The notes under the pieces: model-generated
Databases searched by the model: none
Told to the model about the DNA's origin: nothing
The model's input: only the letters and a program-made list of their open reading frames with translations
Shown: one piece after another, positions 4,571-5,928 of the stretch
How positions within the stretch are numbered: position 1 is the stretch's first letter
How the letters are laid out: each line of letters starts with the position of its first letter
Source: Kitasatospora phosalacinea
GTDB lineage: Bacteria > Actinomycetota > Actinomycetes > Streptomycetales > Streptomycetaceae
DNA length: 5,928 nucleotides
Direction: 5' to 3'
Assembly: GCF_000716545.1 (NCBI RefSeq)
Contig: NZ_JNWZ01000125.1
Coordinates: forward strand, 1-5,928
Program-made: the position numbers and the translations under genes

Positions 4571-5095
4571 ATGGAGAACCCCGCGACCGACCTCGACGAG
4601 ATCCTCGACGTGGTCGACGAACACGACCGGGTGCTGCGCACCGCCCCCCGCTCCGAGGTCTACCGCGACGGCCTGACCCACCGCTGCGTCTTCGTCCTGG
4701 TCCGCGACCCGCGGGGCCGGATCTTCACCCACCGCCGCACCGACACCAAGGCGTTCGCCCCCGGCGCGTACGACTGCTTCGTCGGCGGCGTGGTCGGCAC
4801 CGGCGAGGGCTACCCGGAGGCCGCCGTCCGGGAGGCCGAGGAGGAGCTGGGCGTCAGCGGGATCCGCACCCGCCCGCTGTTCCGCTTCCTGTACACCGAC
4901 GGCGACCGGCACAGCTGGTGGTCCGACGTCCACGAGGCCGAGTGGGACGGCCCGGTGCGGCCGCAGGAATCCGAGGTCGCCTGGTACGACTGGCTCACCG
5001 AGGAGCAGCTCGCCGAACGCCTCGGCACCTGGGAGTTCGTCCCCGACGGCCGCGAGGCCTACCGCCGCTACCTGGCCCTGCGCGCCACCGGCTGA
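4571..5095 (+). CDS. NUDIX hydrolase
   Basis: A 174-residue soluble NUDIX enzyme. The complete Nudix box GX5EX7REUXEEXGU occupies residues 73-95: Gly73, Glu79, Arg87-Glu88, Glu91-Glu92 and Gly94 are all present, so the metal-binding catalytic helix is intact. The upstream portion, DVVDEHDRVLRTAPRSEV then GLTHRCVFVLV and THRRTDTKAFAPGAYDC, resembles the YfcD and isopentenyl-diphosphate isomerase-like branch. However, the standard NUDIX box argues for diphosphate hydrolysis rather than isomerisation. The substrate (a nucleotide sugar, nucleotide or other X-linked diphosphate) cannot be read from sequence. ATG 4571 is preferred over ATG 4562 because a leaderless-type -10 is positioned for it. 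The TetR gene follows 39 bp downstream in the same direction with its own -10, so the two may be transcribed together or separately. This isoprenoid-like flavour is not evidence of a link to the distant terpene synthase. Confidence 0.9.
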   Translation: MENPATDLDEILDVVDEHDRVLRTAPRSEVYRDGLTHRCVFVLVRDPRGRIFTHRRTDTKAFAPGAYDCFVGGVVGTGEGYPEAAVREAEEELGVSGIRTRPLFRFLYTDGDRHSWWSDVHEAEWDGPVRPQESEVAWYDWLTEEQLAERLGTWEFVPDGREAYRRYLALRATG

Positions 5096-5121
5096 CCCGG
5101 CAGGACCGGCCGGACAGGGCC

Positions 5122-5127
5122 TAGGGT
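5122..5127 (+). promoter_or_regulatory. Leaderless-type -10 (TAGGGT) before the TetR gene
   Basis: TAGGGT fits TAnnnT and ends exactly 7 nt before ATG 5135, as for a leaderless transcript starting at the A of the start codon. No ribosome binding site is present. A convincing -35 is not visible. This decides for ATG 5135 over GTG 5126, which would overlap the hexamer. Confidence 0.55.
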
Positions 5128-5134
5128 GGGCCGC

Positions 5135-5926
5135 ATGGCTTCCCGTACGCCGCCCGCGGCCCCCCGCGCGGAGGAACAGCACCCCGCCGCCCGTGCGCCC
5201 CGGCGGCGGCTGAGCGTCGACGAGCGCCGCGAACAGCTCATCGCGGTGGCGCTCCAGCTGTTCTCGGACCGCGCGCCCGAGGACGTCTCGATCGACGACA
5301 TCGCCGCCGCCGCGGGCGCCTCCCGCCCGCTGGTGTACCACTACTTCCCCGGCAAGCAGGCCCTGTACGAGGAGGCGCTGCGCCGGGCCGGACGGGAGCT
5401 GGCCGGGCGCTTCGAGGAGCCCGGCGAGGGGCCGCTCTCCGAACGCCTGTACCGCGTCATGGGCCGCTACCTCGACTTCGTGCAGTCCCACGCGGCGGGC
5501 TTCACCGCGCTGCTGCGCGGCGGCTCGGTCGTCGCCGGCCCCGACGCGGGCGCCGTCATCGACCAGGTCCGGCTGGCCGCGCAGGAGCAGATCCTGCTGC
5601 ACCTCGGCGTCCCCGACCCCGGCCCCACCCTGCGCCGCACCGTCCGCGCCTGGATCGCCAACGCCGAGATCAGCTCGCTGGACTGGCTCGCCGACAAGCC
5701 CGTCCCGGTCGAGACCCTGCAACTCCACCTCGTCCAGGAACTCGTCGCCGCCCTCACCGTCGCCGCCGCCCGCGAGCCCGAACTCGCCTCCCTCCTGGGC
5801 GAGTTCTTCGCCGCCGAACGCCCCGACGGCCCCACCGCCCGGCTCGTCCGCGACCTGGCCGCCGCCCTCGCCTCCCCCACCCTGGCCGATTCCCTGCTCA
5901 GACTCGCCGCCCCGCCCACCCCCTGA
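5135..5926 (+). CDS. TetR/AcrR-family transcriptional regulator
   Basis: A 263-residue DNA-binding regulator, at the long end for TetR proteins. Residues 1-25 are a disordered-looking Pro/Ala/Arg extension. The helix-turn-helix domain follows at about 27-80: DERREQLIAVALQLFSDRAP, then VSIDDIAAAAGASRP and LVYHYFPGKQALYEEAL, with the characteristic recognition helix and YHYFPGK signature. Residues 85-250 are the helical ligand-binding and dimerisation domain (for example LYRVMGRYLDFVQSH and FTALLRGG). The inducer is unknown. TetR proteins usually repress their own gene or a neighbour, so the NUDIX gene 39 bp upstream and anything beyond the right edge are the first candidates for control. No clear palindromic operator is visible in the 39-bp gap. 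The C-terminal third is very Ala/Leu/Arg-rich, which is ordinary for this base composition. Confidence 0.92.
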   Translation: MASRTPPAAPRAEEQHPAARAPRRRLSVDERREQLIAVALQLFSDRAPEDVSIDDIAAAAGASRPLVYHYFPGKQALYEEALRRAGRELAGRFEEPGEGPLSERLYRVMGRYLDFVQSHAAGFTALLRGGSVVAGPDAGAVIDQVRLAAQEQILLHLGVPDPGPTLRRTVRAWIANAEISSLDWLADKPVPVETLQLHLVQELVAALTVAAAREPELASLLGEFFAAERPDGPTARLVRDLAAALASPTLADSLLRLAAPPTP

Positions 5927-5928
5927 CC

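Noticed and set aside
4571..5095. Isopentenyl-diphosphate isomerase supplying the terpene synthase
   Set aside because: The N-terminal pattern is shared with that branch, but the complete hydrolytic NUDIX box and the 3.2-kb distance with unrelated genes between do not support the role.
4103..5728. A 541-codon minus-strand open frame spanning the NUDIX and TetR genes and continuing into the secreted protein
   Set aside because: Its upstream part is Gly/Ala/Val/Arg-rich shadow coding opposite two well-recognised genes. Only the last 112 codons, after the TTG with a ribosome binding site and signal peptide, look real. High GC removes stop codons from such frames.
1..5928. CRISPR array, tRNA, rRNA or riboswitch
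   Set aside because: I saw no regularly spaced repeats, no cloverleaf-like segment with CCA-type end, and no conserved RNA motif. A covariance-model search would be needed to exclude weak RNA elements.

Overview
The window is 5.9 kb of very GC-rich DNA. Codon third positions are strongly G/C-biased, GTG and TTG starts are used alongside ATG, and two genes carry leaderless-type promoters. Together with the families present (bacterial class I terpene synthase, SHOCT/DUF6325-type pair, many hydrolases and a TetR regulator), this points to a Streptomyces or Kitasatospora chromosome. That is an inference from composition and gene content; no taxonomic marker gene is present.

Layout, left to right. 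(1) 1-83: the last 26 codons of an unidentified plus-strand gene. (2) 84-329: a gene-free stretch of moderate GC with a perfect 12-bp palindrome and several short inverted repeats, probably the control region of the next gene. (3) 330-1373 (+): a 347-residue terpene synthase, apparently monocistronic, ending at a compact hairpin shared with the convergent genes. (4) 2232-1407 (-): a tightly coupled pair, a DUF6325-like protein followed by a SHOCT-domain protein with a Gln-rich repeat. (5) 2233-2501: a divergent promoter region with an 8-bp direct repeat and a 16-bp palindrome. (6) 2502-2828 (+): a small NTF2/SnoaL-like protein. (7) 4441-2847 (-): a small secreted four-cysteine protein followed 26 bp later by a beta-lactamase-fold serine hydrolase. 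(8) 4571-5926 (+): a NUDIX hydrolase and a TetR-type regulator, each preceded by a -10-like hexamer placed exactly 7 nt before its ATG.

The genes do not form one obvious pathway. They are small transcription units of one or two genes. The most interesting object is the terpene synthase. It keeps the DDxxD motif and the C-terminal RY pair at the usual spacing, but it has alanine at the NSE-triad asparagine and glycine at the pyrophosphate-sensor arginine. It may therefore be a non-canonical cyclase or a catalytically impaired one. Second are the orphan secreted four-cysteine protein and the DUF6325/SHOCT pair, both of unknown function. I see no CRISPR array, tRNA, rRNA or complete insertion sequence.
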